A model generated the notes under the pieces. It did no database searches. It was not told where the DNA came from and saw nothing but the letters and a program-made list of their open reading frames with translations. DNA of 64,000 nucleotides, from positions 30,489,120 through 30,553,119 of the forward strand of contig NC_088778.1 in NCBI RefSeq assembly GCF_954871325.1. The letters run 5' to 3'. The stretch comes from Gordionus sp. m RMFG-2023 (Eukaryota > Nematomorpha > Gordioida > Chordodea > Parachordodidae). Both the position numbers and the translations under genes were made by a program. Shown one piece after another: positions 1 through 12,800 of the stretch; position 1 is the stretch's first letter, and each line of letters starts with the position of its first letter.

Positions 1-440
1 ATTCCGAATCATCTTGAGTCCACAAATTTATCTCAAGTAGGTTTAGAACCTTATGATATGAAAATCTTGGGCCCTCCGATAATCTGCGTCTCTTCACTCT
101 CTTCTAACATACATATCAATTCACTGTCACAAGCTACAAAAGATCATTAAATACAAAATTTTTAACAACTTCCTATTTACTCCAATAGTGACTTCCACGA
201 ACGGCCATTTTTCAGAAATGACCTATAAGTTTTTTAAAAAATCTAAGCGCGAAAATCCAGCTCTTTACAAACGAAGCTAAAGAATTTACATATATATACA
301 AGTCAAAATATTCAAATAGAAATTTCAGGTATCATTATGGTTCCTTTTTGGTAACAAAATTATGAAATTGTATTTTTAATTTTATAGTGTTTTGATACTA
401 TAAGTGTTATAAATATTATGACAGAAATTGTTAATTAAAT
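1..440 (+). mobile_element. LINE 3' end fragment (decayed)
   Basis: The sequence is the 3' coding end and tail of the same non-LTR retrotransposon seen at 6,621, 31,255 and 36,745. It matches 35,765-36,200 in copy B, where the preceding domain is better preserved. Reading frames are full of stops and indels. Because it is shared by both duplicated segments, it inserted before the duplication. The part upstream of position 1 is not visible. Confidence 0.7.
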
Positions 441-987
441 AAAAAATCAAAAAAAGAATGTATAAAGCTTAGGTTCAAAGAGGCATCAAAGTGTTTTTAT
501 ATTTGATTAAATGCTCAGGAAAAAAAATCCAATGAGAAGTTAAAGGGAAGTAGCCAGTCAATTTCGTGAGCTAAAATTTTTTATAAAATTATTATACTTT
601 CATTATACCTAGCTAGTATATTTTGTGAGGTTATTTCTCTAATTGCTAAAATTATTATTGTTTATATAAATTTGAAATTTGAACAAGTTTATATCCTTCC
701 TCCGTTAATATTACATTAATCTTAAATTTATTAATTTGCAAAATAAAACATTTGGACTGTTTCCGGCAATGTACCTGCTTACTCAAGCATAGATTTTAAA
801 AAAATAAACAAATACAAAAGTCTCAGCAATTTCATATTCTCACCAATAACAATGACTACCAGTAGACAGTTCGGGCCCATAACTCTTGAAAATTCCTATT
901 CCTTAGACGTTGAAATCAATATTTTTAAATTTAACTATTGTTCCATTTTAGGAACTCAATTATGATTTTCTTGCAATTATTTATTTT
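441..987. other. AT-rich flank, no gene seen
   Basis: Non-coding sequence shared with copy B at about 36,200-36,744. No coding region or structured element was found. Confidence 0.6.
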
Positions 988-2169
988 CAGGGTTGGCAAG
1001 TCATTGACAGAAGGAGTATTTGACCTGGTCAAATACGATCAAATACTCTAAAATGTTATTGGTGAATAACTGTATTTATATAATGAACTAATATGTATTT
1101 AAAGTATATTTATCCATCTAATTTATTTACAAATTATTTAAAAATATATTTGTATCATCTAGGCATCGATTTAATTATAATTTTATATAAAAATATAAAA
1201 TTTTCATATTAAAATATTAAGAATTTTTCTCATTATTAATTTGATTGAATCTAAATATATAAATAAATATAAAAATTTAACTTAAGTATAGTTTGAGAAA
1301 ATTGTTAATTGCCAATTTATATTACATTATGTACAATTATCCAAACAAGATGGGCATCATCAATAAAATATATTGAGCAAATATAAATATGCAACAAAGC
1401 TCTGAAAGCAGCTGTTGAAGAAGTTGGATATTTGTCTGAGAGAAATTACCAATAATATATAATATATTAAATGATATATTTTGAACTAAAAATTTAAATT
1501 AAACTATTCATAAAAACATTTAACTATCTTGACCTTGGCTCACGTAAAAAATGAGATGGTTAATTTAGAAAACACATAATACAATCATGTCCATGATTTT
1601 ATAATTTTCCAACCTAAAGAAAAAGTATTAAAGACCAGTGAAAAAGAAAACATCAAATACATGTGCTCACACTGCACTGCTGATTATTGATCCCCGATAT
1701 AAGGGGCATCTTACTTTAGTTTGATGAAGCATATGACATAATACAAAAATTAGTCTTTTTATAAAGAGATCATCATTAAAATATTTTGAGTGATGTCATT
1801 ATTTTCATAAGTAAAAGTGGCGTATAGCCAAAATATGTAGAAACCAGTAACTTTCATAAAAAACAATCAGATTTCGGGCTCAAGTTGTTGTAATGGGCTT
1901 TGTTCACTTTTAATATTAAGTGAAATGTCTAAGAAAACAGATTGAAGATCTCGACAACCAGAAAATTGGTAGGAGTATATCATAACCTAAGATTGATTAA
2001 AAAATGTTAAAGAAAATAAGATTGATTATAAATTAGAACAAGGTTCTGCCATGGAGAGTGAAACATTAATTATAGAGTTTAAAAAATAATTTAATATACA
2101 TACATTTTTTATCCTAAACAACATTTATTTGAATTTGACCAAATTTGACCGATCAAATGCACAACCCTG
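988..2169 (+). mobile_element. hAT transposon, decayed, with perfect 8-bp target duplication
   Basis: The ends are inverted repeats: CAGGGTTGGCAAGTC at the left and GCACAACCCTG at the right. The element is flanked by an exact 8-bp duplication TTTATTTT (980-987 and 2170-2177), the size typical of hAT elements. Inside, near 1,680-1,715, a plus-strand reading gives the hAT motif IDPRYKGH, but no long open frame survives. The element is absent from the equivalent place in copy B, so it arrived after the duplication. At 1.18 kb it is shorter than an autonomous hAT and is internally deleted. Confidence 0.88.
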
Positions 2170-2889
2170 TTTATTTTATTTTAAAGTTTGTATCATTTTT
2201 TGTTTTTACATTTTTATAAATATTATATATATAATAAGTTTTAATAAATTTAAATTATGAAGAAAAAAATTATAGAAATATATATAATAAATTGTGGTAA
2301 AAAATTGAGGCAATGTGTAATTGCCGAAAATTAAACACTGACGCTAACACATTATCTTTTATTATAGATATTTGGATTATATTGTTTACATTATAGTATA
2401 TATATCAAAATAATTTTATTACATTAAGGTGTCTTTTATTTATTATCTCAGTATATGATTTAAATATTATAGAAAATACCATTATTAAAACTTATTTAAA
2501 GAGTTATAATAATTAAAATTATTTTTAAAATTTTTAAATACCAACAAAATAATCTTAGTTCATATCTACAAATATTTTTTGCTGTTAAATATTTACCGCC
2601 ATCTATTTAATTTTTGATGTTCATATATTTATAAAAAAATAATCATAAAGCGGTTACTTCAAAACATTACAAAATAAAACATAATGTAAATTTAAAATAT
2701 TTTTCCAAAATGTTCATTTTATAGGAGTTATCATTACAAAAAATAATCGAAATATAAAATAATTCAAAAAAAAATAATAATTAAAAACCTTTTCAAAGTG
2801 ATTGATCAAAATCACCAGATCATTTAAACGGATATCACTGTAATTGCAAAGAATAGCTTTTATAATTTTTTGATAAAAAAAAGAATAAA
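2170..2889. other. AT-rich sequence shared with copy B, no gene
   Basis: Alignable with 38,100-38,330 and 39,420-39,780. The short open stretches here, including a 66-codon frame at 2,835-3,035 on the minus strand, are also present but altered in the other copy and show no protein-like conservation. Confidence 0.5.
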
Positions 2890-4535
2890 AATTTGGTCAC
2901 CTGTTCAAAAATTACAAATGGATCGGGCAGGATTACGAATTTAAGAATTTTATTAGCTCTAAAAAATATTTTAGATTTAACCTTACATTCAAAAGTTAGA
3001 GCGAATTCGCGGCGAAGTATACAAAAATACCGCATTTATTTATACTCCGCCCCGAATTTGCTCTCACTATGATTATGGAGAAAATTGTGTATGGAACGAC
3101 AGTAATATAAAAACGTTTGAATTATAGATAGAAATTGATAGTATAAAAAGATTGACATCTATTCTTTCTTAGGACTGATAACAAATTTAAATGATGGGTA
3201 TTTCTAAAAAATTGTACATTTTAAAACTAAATAAAATTTTATCGTTGGAGATCTGGAAAGTTAGGCCCGGCCCGGGCTCGGGCCTAATTCTATTTAAAAT
3301 AATTGGGTTTGGGTCGGGCCTGACCTTAGAATTTTTTTTAAATATATCTAAATTTATCAATTTTATATTGAATTTTTTATGTAAAATAAAAATATTTGAT
3401 TTTATTTATCGAAATTAAACGATATATATCATATGTCTTTTATTTTGAGTAATAAAAAAAATTAATTTCTATATTTAAATAAATTCGGGCCGGGTCGGGT
3501 CGGTAAATTTTTAAAAAAAAGTTCGGGTGCGGGCCGTGCCGGCAAAACTTTTTCAAAAAAAATCAGGTTCGGGCCAAAATTAGGCTCGATGCAGATCACT
3601 AATCGTTGATCTAGTGTTAATCATACCGATACTATTCAATATTTATAAATGGGGCCATATATCAACATGTATATGTATAATATCAAGATAAGCTTTGAAG
3701 ATCTCTACTTCAAAGTGTTTGGTACAAAAAATCAGTGTATGATGGGAAGGGAGTGGCCGTGGTTATGATTAATCCTATAAAATATATAATTTGCACCATA
3801 TCCCAATAGATTTTAGAAGTCAACTTTTAGTTCAACTGAAAGTACAAATTATGAAAGAGCTACTTAATTGAAGTAATTGCATTGCTTTCAAACGATTCAA
3901 GAGAGCTTGACAAATAGAAAATGAATATGACAGGTAATTGTGAGCCCTTGATATATAATGTTTTAATGATGACAATTATTACTATAAATAGAAATGGAGG
4001 TAGGATATAACCTATTAGCCAAGGATGGGCATGTGGACCATAATTGGCTTATTTATCAGTTGGCGTAAATATTATTTTAAGGTAATAAGAATTATTTCTA
4101 CACTATATCTCATTTCCCCCCACCCCACTTCCATGTCATTAATAGATATACTAAATTAGAATGAAAAAATAAGTAGGGGAGATCAAAGTTATGTGACAAG
4201 TGTTGTGATCTTTTGCGATAAAATTTGAATTTTATAGGATTAAACAATCGTACCATTTAGAAGCCTCATCGTTAACCTATCTAAAAACTTAAAAATAAAC
4301 TAATTTTTTGCTTAAAATACATTTAAGCATGCATAAATGTGCTTAACCTTATGAATTTAAGACAATTGTGCCTAAAAATTTTGCATTAATTTGATTTTAA
4401 TTATACAAGAATTCATTAAAATTAAATTTATTCAAGATTTAATTGTTTAGAGACTGTAGATTAGAGCTAGCTTATAAAAAGTCCATTTGATTTCTATTCT
4501 AAAAAAAAATTGATCAAAATATTTAATATAGTGAA
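2890..4535. repeat. Older duplicated unit, copy A1 (3' of TRIC A)
   Basis: This stretch resembles 10,615-13,120 (A2, inside TRIC A intron 4) and the corresponding units 39,780-41,045 (B1) and 46,305-49,330 (B2). Shared landmarks in the same order are GGAGAAAATTGTGTATGGAA, AAAACGTTTGAATTATAGAT, a 'GAAATGGAGG' block near 3,990 and a block ending in 'GAGCTAGCTTATAAAAAG'. A1 and A2 are more diverged from each other than A1 is from B1, so this duplication predates the copy A/copy B event. No coding content was recognised. Confidence 0.75.
3248..3601. mobile_element. GC-rich MITE-like element, family GATCTGCATCGGGCC, copy a
   Basis: A 0.35-kb insert with GGCCCGG/GGGTCGGG-rich ends in otherwise AT-rich DNA. 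The right end GATGCAGATCACTAA and the left GGAGATCTGG are weakly inverted. A 7-bp direct repeat ATCGTTG flanks it (3241-3247, 3602-3608). Copy B at about 40,128 has the empty site with one ATCGTTG. Related copies are at 11,554 and 47,219. No ORF inside is convincing, and the superfamily is not determined. Confidence 0.75.
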
Positions 4536-6620
4536 AGACATAGACTTAGATTAGACCATGATTTATTTATTTTTAAATTAATTATTTACATTTAGTATAT
4601 ATATCCAAACATTTATCTTAAATTAAGGTGCCTTTCATATATTATCTTAGGATGTGATTCAAATTTTGTCAAATATATCAATATTAGAATATTTGAAGAG
4701 TTATAACATTTGTCTTAATATATTTATGGATATCAACATAGTGTTTTCATAGATCATATCTATAAAAATTTATTAATGCTAAAATATATACCGCCATCTA
4801 TTTACTTTTATATAATCTTATACTTTAATTTAAAAAAAACAATTATCACGAAAAGCGGACACTTAATAGCATTACAAAAAAAACTACCTAAAAACATAAT
4901 AAAAATTTTAAATATTTTTTTAAAAATGGTCACCACTGGCACATTAAGTGGTCACTTTAGGAGTTCGCATTACAAAAATCAATCGAAAATAGAAATTAAA
5001 AAATTTTCAAAAAAATTATAATAAAAATCTTTTCAAAGTGATTACTAAAAATTACGAGGTCATTTCAGCAGATATCACTGTAAATGCAAAGAATAGCTTA
5101 AAGAATAATTTTAGATTTTTTTTAGACTAAATTGGTCATTTTAGTCGAATAAATTAGTTGTGTTTCGACTAGCTCGAGTTTTTGGTCGTTAATCGACTAA
5201 GACTATTAGTCGCGGTCTGAAGAACTCAACTAATTAACAACACTACATATATGTGGTGGGTAAGTTAATACTGAAAATCTTCCCGTGGTGCATCTGAATC
5301 TCTCAATTTTGAACTATTTTAGGTGAGAGCGATTTTTATATTTAGAAAAATTTAACTATACCGGAGATAGAATTTCAGAAAATTTTGTCATAACCATCTG
5401 AAGGAATCTTAATTTATATTACCTTTGTCCTTCGTATAGATTAGGATAGTTAAATTGTCTGAAACTATCAGGGTAGATGTACTATTACATTGCTGGAATT
5501 TCCGGTAATCAAAAATTATAAAATTTTTAACCATAAAATGACTGTAAAAATCTAAAAATTCCGAATCACCTTGGGAGAATTCTGGATTAATACCTATTCC
5601 AGATTAACATTTACCACATATTATCTGAAAAGCAGTATATTATTTCATCCTTAAAAATACAGCTAGCTTTTAAACTCGATTGGCCTGGGGTAAAACCTTT
5701 GACAGAATGAACAAATTAAAAATAAACGAGTAAAACCAAGAAATTTAGAAAGCTTTAGAATATTCTATCGTGAAATCTCTTTTTATTTTAGGACGAAGAA
5801 TTATTGAAAAAAATTTGGGCGGTAATAGTCTTATCAAATTTTTTTTGAAACCAAAGATATTAATTATTTTCAATAAATATTCGGAAGATAACAATTAAGA
5901 ACACAGATATAACACTGCAATATACCATCTTCGGCTCTGATGAAATAAGGGGATTTTTATAAAAAGTTTTCACTATAGTTATTTTTTTAATTAATCGAAA
6001 AATTTAATATTTTTAAATCTTATATAAATTGTCTTATAATACATTATAATATATATTATAAAAAATATTTAATTGCATTTATTATATATATTTTTTTTTT
6101 AAAAAAATAAAAAAATTTAAATCGCAGATTTGAACGCATTCAGTTTTTCGTGAATGGATTTTGGCGGAACGTATTCGATTTCTTGTCAATGAACGACTAA
6201 CTTCGCTTGTATGGATTCATTAATATTACGAAAACGAATATTAGAATGTCATAATCAGATTTTACTTTTAAAGAAAGGTATGAGGCTGGATTCATAAGGA
6301 TCTGATCCGTAAAGATTTAACAGCTGATCGATTTTTTAAAATTTGTTTATGAGAGGAAGATAAAGGGGAACGTTGCCATTGATTGCACCTCCATCTTAGT
6401 AAATCTGTGTTAATCATCAAAATTAATAATTTTATAGCTTTAATTGCATTTAAAAATTTTATCTTTTTTATAAATTGAAAACATTGGTAAATTTAAAAAT
6501 AATAAAAGTCACATTTGATTAACTCCTGTCCTGATTCAAAGATAAGCATTATTTAACTGGTGTGGTAAATTGTAATGATTAAAAATATATTTAATTTTTT
6601 TTATATTTTTGTGTTTTCAA
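4536..6620. other. AT-rich 3' flank of TRIC A, no gene
   Basis: Shared with 41,046-44,540 apart from the hAT inserted in copy B at about 42,000. A sequence near 5,125-5,246 ending in AATTAACAACACTA, with repeated 'TTAGTCG'-like words, looks like one end of a MITE related to the TAGTGTTG family. It is also present in copy B (to about 41,757), so it is older than the duplication. Nothing coding is supported. Confidence 0.5.
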
Positions 6621-8811
6621 TATTCACACATTATCTCATCAAATTATATTTGGAGCTAACTTGTGAAAAACCTAATGGTGGCATCCGCCCAATCGCAATC
6701 GATTCATTTTTCAGACGCCTGATAGCTAAAATTATAGCAAAAAAACTAAAGTCCGATACTCATTCCCTGCTAGGAAAATACCAATTAGGATGCGGAACTA
6801 AAGGAGGCGTAGATATAGGCTTTCACTGACTACGAATCTACCTCCAACATCCACCAATAAACTCCGTTTTATGTAAAATTGATATTAAAAATGCTTTCAA
6901 AACAATTTCTCATTCCTCGGCACTTTTCGATAATTTCCCCCAATATTCGCTCTTCATAGACATCTGCTATAACAATAGCACTCCCCTCATCTTTAATGGT
7001 AGCGTTAATTACTCTGAATAGGGAATACAACAGGGTGACCCCCTCCTATTCTTTTCTGCTTAGCTATCCATAATATTAGTGTTGTTAAACGCTCGTTTTG
7101 AGACGATTTTTAAAAACGGCTAACTCAATATATCATTCAGAATAATATTACACAAGCCTGAAGATTTTATTTGTAGAAAGAACAAAGGTTTGGACACCTA
7201 TTAACAAAATCTCGAGGCGTAAGCAATATTCTGGCTAAAATATTGAGTTAGCCTTTTATAAAAATTGGCTCAAAACGAGCCGTTTAACAACACTACATAA
7301 TATGATGAAAGATCTTAAATCTGATTTTGATCTCGACCTAAACCTATAGTACCTTGATGATGGCACCCTATGCGGTAATCCACATCAAATAAGTAAAGCC
7401 CTTAACTACCTCGAAAGAGAATGCTCTAAAATAGGTTTAGAATTAAATAAAACTAAAACTGAAATTTGTTTCCTCAACCCGAGATTTCCTTAGATTTATT
7501 TAAAGAATTAACTATTATCGAAAAGAAGATATCCAATTTCGATAAAACTTTTTCTGAGATGCAAAACTTGGAAAAGTTCATCAACCACATTCCATCGCAC
7601 CAGCTTTTTTACTTATTAAAAAAGTGTTTATATCTTCCCAAAATCTCACATCTCTTCCACTCATCCTTCTCATTCACCTCCTCAAAATTTTTCATTCAAC
7701 ACAATATTCGCTTAATGACCTTTATAGAAAGGTTCCTCAACCTTTCATTATTAGACTTTAATTGGCACCTAGCCCAATTACCCGCTAAACTTGGTGGTAT
7801 CGACTTGATCCCCTTAGAACTACTTTCCCTTTCTCTATTATTAAATCGCCTATCGCTCAATTCTGCGATCTCATCATTCATAACTCCCCATGATGATCTT
7901 CTTTCAGCAGCAATAGAAAGATGGAATCTCCTAACCCCAGTCGGTTATACATTTTCTACTGAAATCTCTAACAATTCTATCATCGAACCCCTAATAAAAA
8001 AATTACAAAATAGTCTTAACCCTACCGAAATCAGCGATATACAGCTATTACAAAACAACGATAAATACGTTGGGCATGAATGGCTTGAAGCACTTTCAAG
8101 CCAAAGATAATCTCTTAACCAATGACTAACTGAAAGTTACTATAGGCTTAAGACTTGGATGCTCGCTTACACATTCACACTCTTGCAACCAATGCAGTCA
8201 ACCCGTTCAACCTAACGCCAGACATGATCTAAATTGCACCCGCAGCCAAGGACGGCATCTCCGGCATAAAGCAATTAATAAAATTATACATAACGCTTTT
8301 AATAAGACTAAAATACTCAACATCCTTGAACCTAATAACCTCTCATTACAAGACGGCCTCAGACCTACGGCTTAACCTGCATTCCCTGACCCAATGGGAA
8401 ATCCCTTATTTGGAATGCAACTTGCTTATCATCCTTTCCTTCATCAATTAATACAAACCCTCTTACTAGTGGGGAAAATAAATAAATATTCAAATTAAAT
8501 AACTTTATATATTTCAGCCAATAGTCATTTCAACTAACGGCAATTTTTCAAGTCTACATATATTTTTTAAAAAATTTTATCACGAAATTTTTTTAGCATA
8601 ACAAACGAAAATCGCGAATCCTTATTTCTTAAACAAAAACTTCAATTGGAAATTTTTAAACACAATTATATTAGCTTTTTAGGTACATTTTCATTATTAA
8701 ATTAAGCTCTTTTTAGAGCCTTCGATACTATTAATATATATTTTTATTTAGTAATTTTAAATATTTTTATAGTTGTTTTAATATAAAAAAATTAATAAAT
8801 AAATAAATAAA
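6621..8811 (+). mobile_element. LINE copy 1: 5'-truncated non-LTR retrotransposon, pseudogene
   Basis: The insert is absent from copy B (empty site near 44,541), so it postdates the duplication. In order it encodes reverse transcriptase pieces: KPNGGIRPIAID near 6,670; DIKNAF near 6,885; GIQQGDP near 7,030; and the catalytic YLDDGT at 7,350. A thumb/connection region follows at 7,466-8,110, then a C-terminal Cys/His cluster with LEPNNLSLQDGLRP (8,180-8,370). Frame is lost by in-frame stops at 6,827-6,829 and around 7,018, 7,063 and 7,347, and by frameshifts before 7,466 and after 8,110. A MITE at 7,077-7,295 sits in the RT domain. The 3' end carries the hairpin GCTCTTTTTAGAGC and an AATAAATAAATAAA tail. 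The 5' half is missing, as is usual for truncated LINEs. Confidence 0.85.
7077..7295. mobile_element. hAT-type MITE TAGTGTTGTTAAACG, copy 1
   Basis: Terminal inverted repeats run TAGTGTTGTTAAACG to CGTTTAACAACACTA. The 8-bp target duplication CATAATAT is exact (7069-7076, 7296-7303). The element is 219 bp, non-coding and nested in the reverse-transcriptase region of LINE copy 1, so it is younger than that LINE. The 8-bp target and TAG...CTA ends fit a non-autonomous hAT family. Confidence 0.92.
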
Positions 8812-9731
8812 GGTGATCTAAGAATTAAGTCTAAATTTAATATTTTGAAGGTGGTTTTCCAATTCGTATCAACTTACCTGAAATTAATCTTATAAGCAGG
8901 GTTATATATCCAGTGACATCATTTTCTAATATCGACTATCTAAAGGAACCAAAATTTATAAATCAAAAATCTATTTTAACGATTAACACCATTTAGTTAA
9001 ACTGTTTTGGACGGGGTGGATCTCTAGCCTTGGAAGATTACATAATATACAACTTATTATTAGCTTGTGCCCAAAATGAATTTTAAAAAATCGAAAAGTT
9101 TTGAAAGCTTCGCAAATTTTACTGAAATCGTGTTAAATATTTGAAATTTATAAAAAAAATTATCTTAGAATTATGTTTTGTGCATGTTTTCATTTTTACA
9201 TTTAAAATAGCTTATTTATTTTATTTTTCTTATTGTTTTGAAAGTTTATGATTTAAATTTTTTTCATGTGGAAATAGCGAAATAGAAAAAACAAAATTGA
9301 AATACTATAATTTTATTCCAAAAAAAAAATTGATATTTCGAAATCAAAATTATTATAATAAATTTACACTATTAAATTTAATTAGGCAAAATGAAAAAAA
9401 AACATATAATTTGTTTTTTTTGCAGTCACAAATCACAAATTCTTTGGTTAATTTTATTTCGAGATTCAAAATCTCGAATTGCGAAATATTTAGCGAAAAA
9501 AATGGAGAGTGAGGCAGTTTCGATTTATATATGTTTTTTTACAAAACAAAATTATATAAAAGAATATTCGAGAAGAAAAAAAAAGAAATTATAATTCGGA
9601 AACAAATTTGAGAAACTATATATTTTGGTTAACAAGAAAAAAGAGGACAAAACTAAACAAACCGTCGACAGAGGAGACTTTAGAAAATAATGATTGATAA
9701 AAGGGTACAATATAACATTTTGTACAAATTA
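8812..9731. other. 3' flank of TRIC A, no gene
   Basis: Shared with 44,545-45,419. Overlapping short frames at 9,297-9,594 are Lys/Phe/Asn-rich translations of AT-rich DNA. They are not kept open in copy B and are not considered genes. Confidence 0.55.
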
Positions 9732-9737
9732 TTTATT
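9732..9737 (-). promoter_or_regulatory. Candidate polyadenylation signal of TRIC A
   Basis: On the minus strand the sequence reads AATAAA about 94 nt past the TRIC A stop codon. The same signal, in the same context TGATAATAAATAATTTG, lies about 81 nt past the stop of TRIC B (45,420-45,425). Conservation in both copies supports its use, but no transcript evidence is available. Confidence 0.55.
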
Positions 9738-9830
9738 ATCACGTGATATGGGGTCACAGATTTACGAATTTCACATGGAACAAAAAAAAGGTAGGGAAAA
9801 GTTGGCCTGGGCCGAATCGATTTTTTTTTC

Positions 9831-12800
9831 TCAATCCTTCTTCTTGCTTCTATCCCCTTTTGGTTTCCCTAATCCGGCATTAGCAATTAAATCGTTGTTA
9901 GCGGCATCCCTAGATGTTTTGCCGCCTTTCTTACCCTTGCTGTATTTGGCATAAGACGAAAAAGATTTTCCCGCCCCGCCCCTCGAAGGATTGGCTTCAT
10001 CGTTTTCACCTTCGTAGTCCTCGTCTGCACGTTCCGTCGCGTTTTCTCTTTCGATGTCTCCCTCATTTTCGGAATCAGAAATCGAACCCTTTTTGGACGA
10101 GGTGAAATGTTCCCTGAACGCCGAGAAAGATTGGCCCTTGATATTATCATTAAATATTTTACCGTCTTTGTGTCGGTGGCTGGTTTTTTTCAGGGCTTTT
10201 TGGAGCGCGTCCCAAATGCCCCCCATGAAGAGGGTGCAAAAAATATTTTCAAGGGGTAGGAACGGATCGGAAATGTCCCAGATGAGCACGGAAATCCGGT
10301 AGTATATCATGAAGGTAACCACGCACAGGTAAAGCATGGGCGCGGGCACCTGGGTGAGTATAAGGTTGAGTTTGTGAAGCGTGAAAACGATAGCAACCAT
10401 GAGGCTCAATTTGGTTGAACTTAAAGTATAGATATATAGATATTTGTTAGTTTTCAAAAAAAATAAAAGTATTTAATCATTTGAACCATCAGTGAACAAG
10501 TTCAAAAATACACCCAGGAACCCCCAAAATTGTAAGTTTTTTTGAAAAACCCCGGGTAGGACTCTTAGAAAAATAAATCCGGACCAGGTAGGTTCTACAA
10601 AAAAAAACAGGCCCACTCTGGTTTAAAAATTACAAATGGATCGGAACAGGGTTTCAAAATTACCTGAGCCAGGTTTAAAAATTACTAAGTTTATTAGCTC
10701 TACTTCCTTTCTTTTGTAAAAAGGAATTAGAAAAATGTCACTCACCGATATTTTAGATTTAAACCTATGTTTACATTTAGCGCTAATTCGCGACGAAGTA
10801 TACAAAATTCGCGGGGAAGAATACAAAAATAAAGCATTTTTTTATACTTGCTCTAACTGTGAATGCAGGGTTATGGAGAAAATTGTGTATGGAACGGCAA
10901 AGGATATTGATAAAAAAAACGTTTGAATTATAGATAGAAATTGCTAGTACACAAAATTAGGAATGATTCTACAAAAAAAAGACTGGCAACCGATAATAAC
11001 TCTAAATGATGTGCGTTTCAAGAAATAATTATATATTTTATAACTAAATATAAATGTTAACGTTGGTATAGATAATCCTACCGAATCTGTTCGGTATTTA
11101 TAAATGGGAGCCATATAACAACATGGGTATGTATAACATTAAGCTTTGAAGATCTCTACTTAAAGGTATGTGTGGCACAAAAGATCAGTAATGTTTGATA
11201 GGGGGTTGGAAGTCTTTACGATTAACCCTACAAAGTATTAAAAGTATTCTCACAATATTCACATAGATTTGAAGTCAAATTTTAGTTGAATTGAAAGTCC
11301 TAATTATGAAAGTGCTACTCAACTGAAGTAATTGCATTGCATTTAATCGAATTATTCAAGGGAGCTTGGCAAACAGAAAAATGAATACGGTAAGTAATTG
11401 TGAATCCTTGATATGTATGTAATGTTTTCGTGATGAAAATTATTACTATAAATAGAAATGGAGGCAGGATACATCCCCTTAGCCAAGGATGAAAGTGTGG
11501 ACCTCAATTGGCTAATTTGTCAGTGGGCGTAAATATTATTTTAAGGTAATAAGATTTAGAGATCTATAAAAGTAGGCGGTTCGGTCTGGGTCGGGTCTTG
11601 GAATTTTTTTTAAAATGTATCTATATTAATGAATTTTATGTTTAATTTTTTTATGTAAAATAAAAATATTCGATTTTATTTATAAAAACTAGATATGCCT
11701 ATAAATAGGCTGCGCAAGGATAATTGTTTACTTTTTACATTTTAATTTAAAATTAAATCAATTTATCCTTGCGTAATTCGGCGGATTACCTCTTCGTTTT
11801 TTAAGAGAACCCTGATTATTTACGCCTTTCTAATTAAAATAATTGATAAATTAATTAACCGATAAATTTTAATTAAATTTTAAATAAAAACTCTCCAAAA
11901 CGGTATCTAACACCAGACCAAAGAAGATGGCTGAAAATGCATCTAAGGGTGATATCGAGGAGGTCCGTATTATAGTCAACGAGAAGATGTCACAAACGAG
12001 AAGTGAAATTACTAATATCAACACAAAGCTTGACGCTAAAAGCCAGTGGCCTATCTATCTCCCCTGCTCAAGTGGATACAAGGAATACATCTATAGAAAA
12101 TTTCTTCACATCCGGAAGCAACTGTATTCCTTGTATCCACTTGAGCATGGGAGATAGATAGGCCACTGGCTTTTTTATTCCTTTTGGGAATTGAAAAGTG
12201 CGATTTGCTTAGCAATTTGGGCTGTAGTGGCGTCAAGCTTTGTGTTGATATTAGTTTTATCACTTCTCGTTTGTCCCATCTTCTCGTTGACTATGATATG
12301 GACCTCCTCGATATCACCCTTAGATGCATTTTCAGCCATCTTCTTTGATCTGGTAAAGAATTTTTATTTAAAAATTTAATTAAAATTTATCGGTTAATTA
12401 ATTTATCAATTAATTTAATTAGAAAGGCGTAAATAATCAGGGTTCTCTTAAAAATGAAAAGGTGATCCGCCGAATTACGCAAGGATAAATTGATTTAATT
12501 TTAAATAAAAATGTAAAAAGTAAACAATTATCCTTGAGCAGCCTATTTATAGGCATAGACCATATAACATGTATCTTTTATTTTGATTTTTGAGTAATTA
12601 TAAAAATTAATTTGTATATTTAATAAATTCGGGCAGGACCGGTAAAACTTTTTTAAAAAATGGGTTCGGGCCAGGCCGGGCTCGAAATATTAGGCCCGAT
12701 GCAGATCACTAATAATAAGTATCCCTACACCTCATTATCCTCCCCCCTCCTAAATAAATTGGAATAAAATAAGAAGTAGGGGAGACCAAAGTTATGTGAC

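Noticed and set aside
9297-9594. Two overlapping Lys/Phe/Asn-rich ORFs
   Set aside because: They are translations of AT-rich DNA. The equivalent region of copy B (45,000-45,290) has indels that do not preserve either frame.
9694-10302. Plus-strand and alternative minus-strand ORFs over the TRIC A last exon (and the matching set at 45,562-45,825)
   Set aside because: They are shadows of the strongly conserved TRIC exon in other frames and have no independent similarity.
12051-12379. ORFs across the palindrome centre on both strands
   Set aside because: They arise from the inverted repeat itself. Only the mirrored MAENAS frame was kept as an observation.
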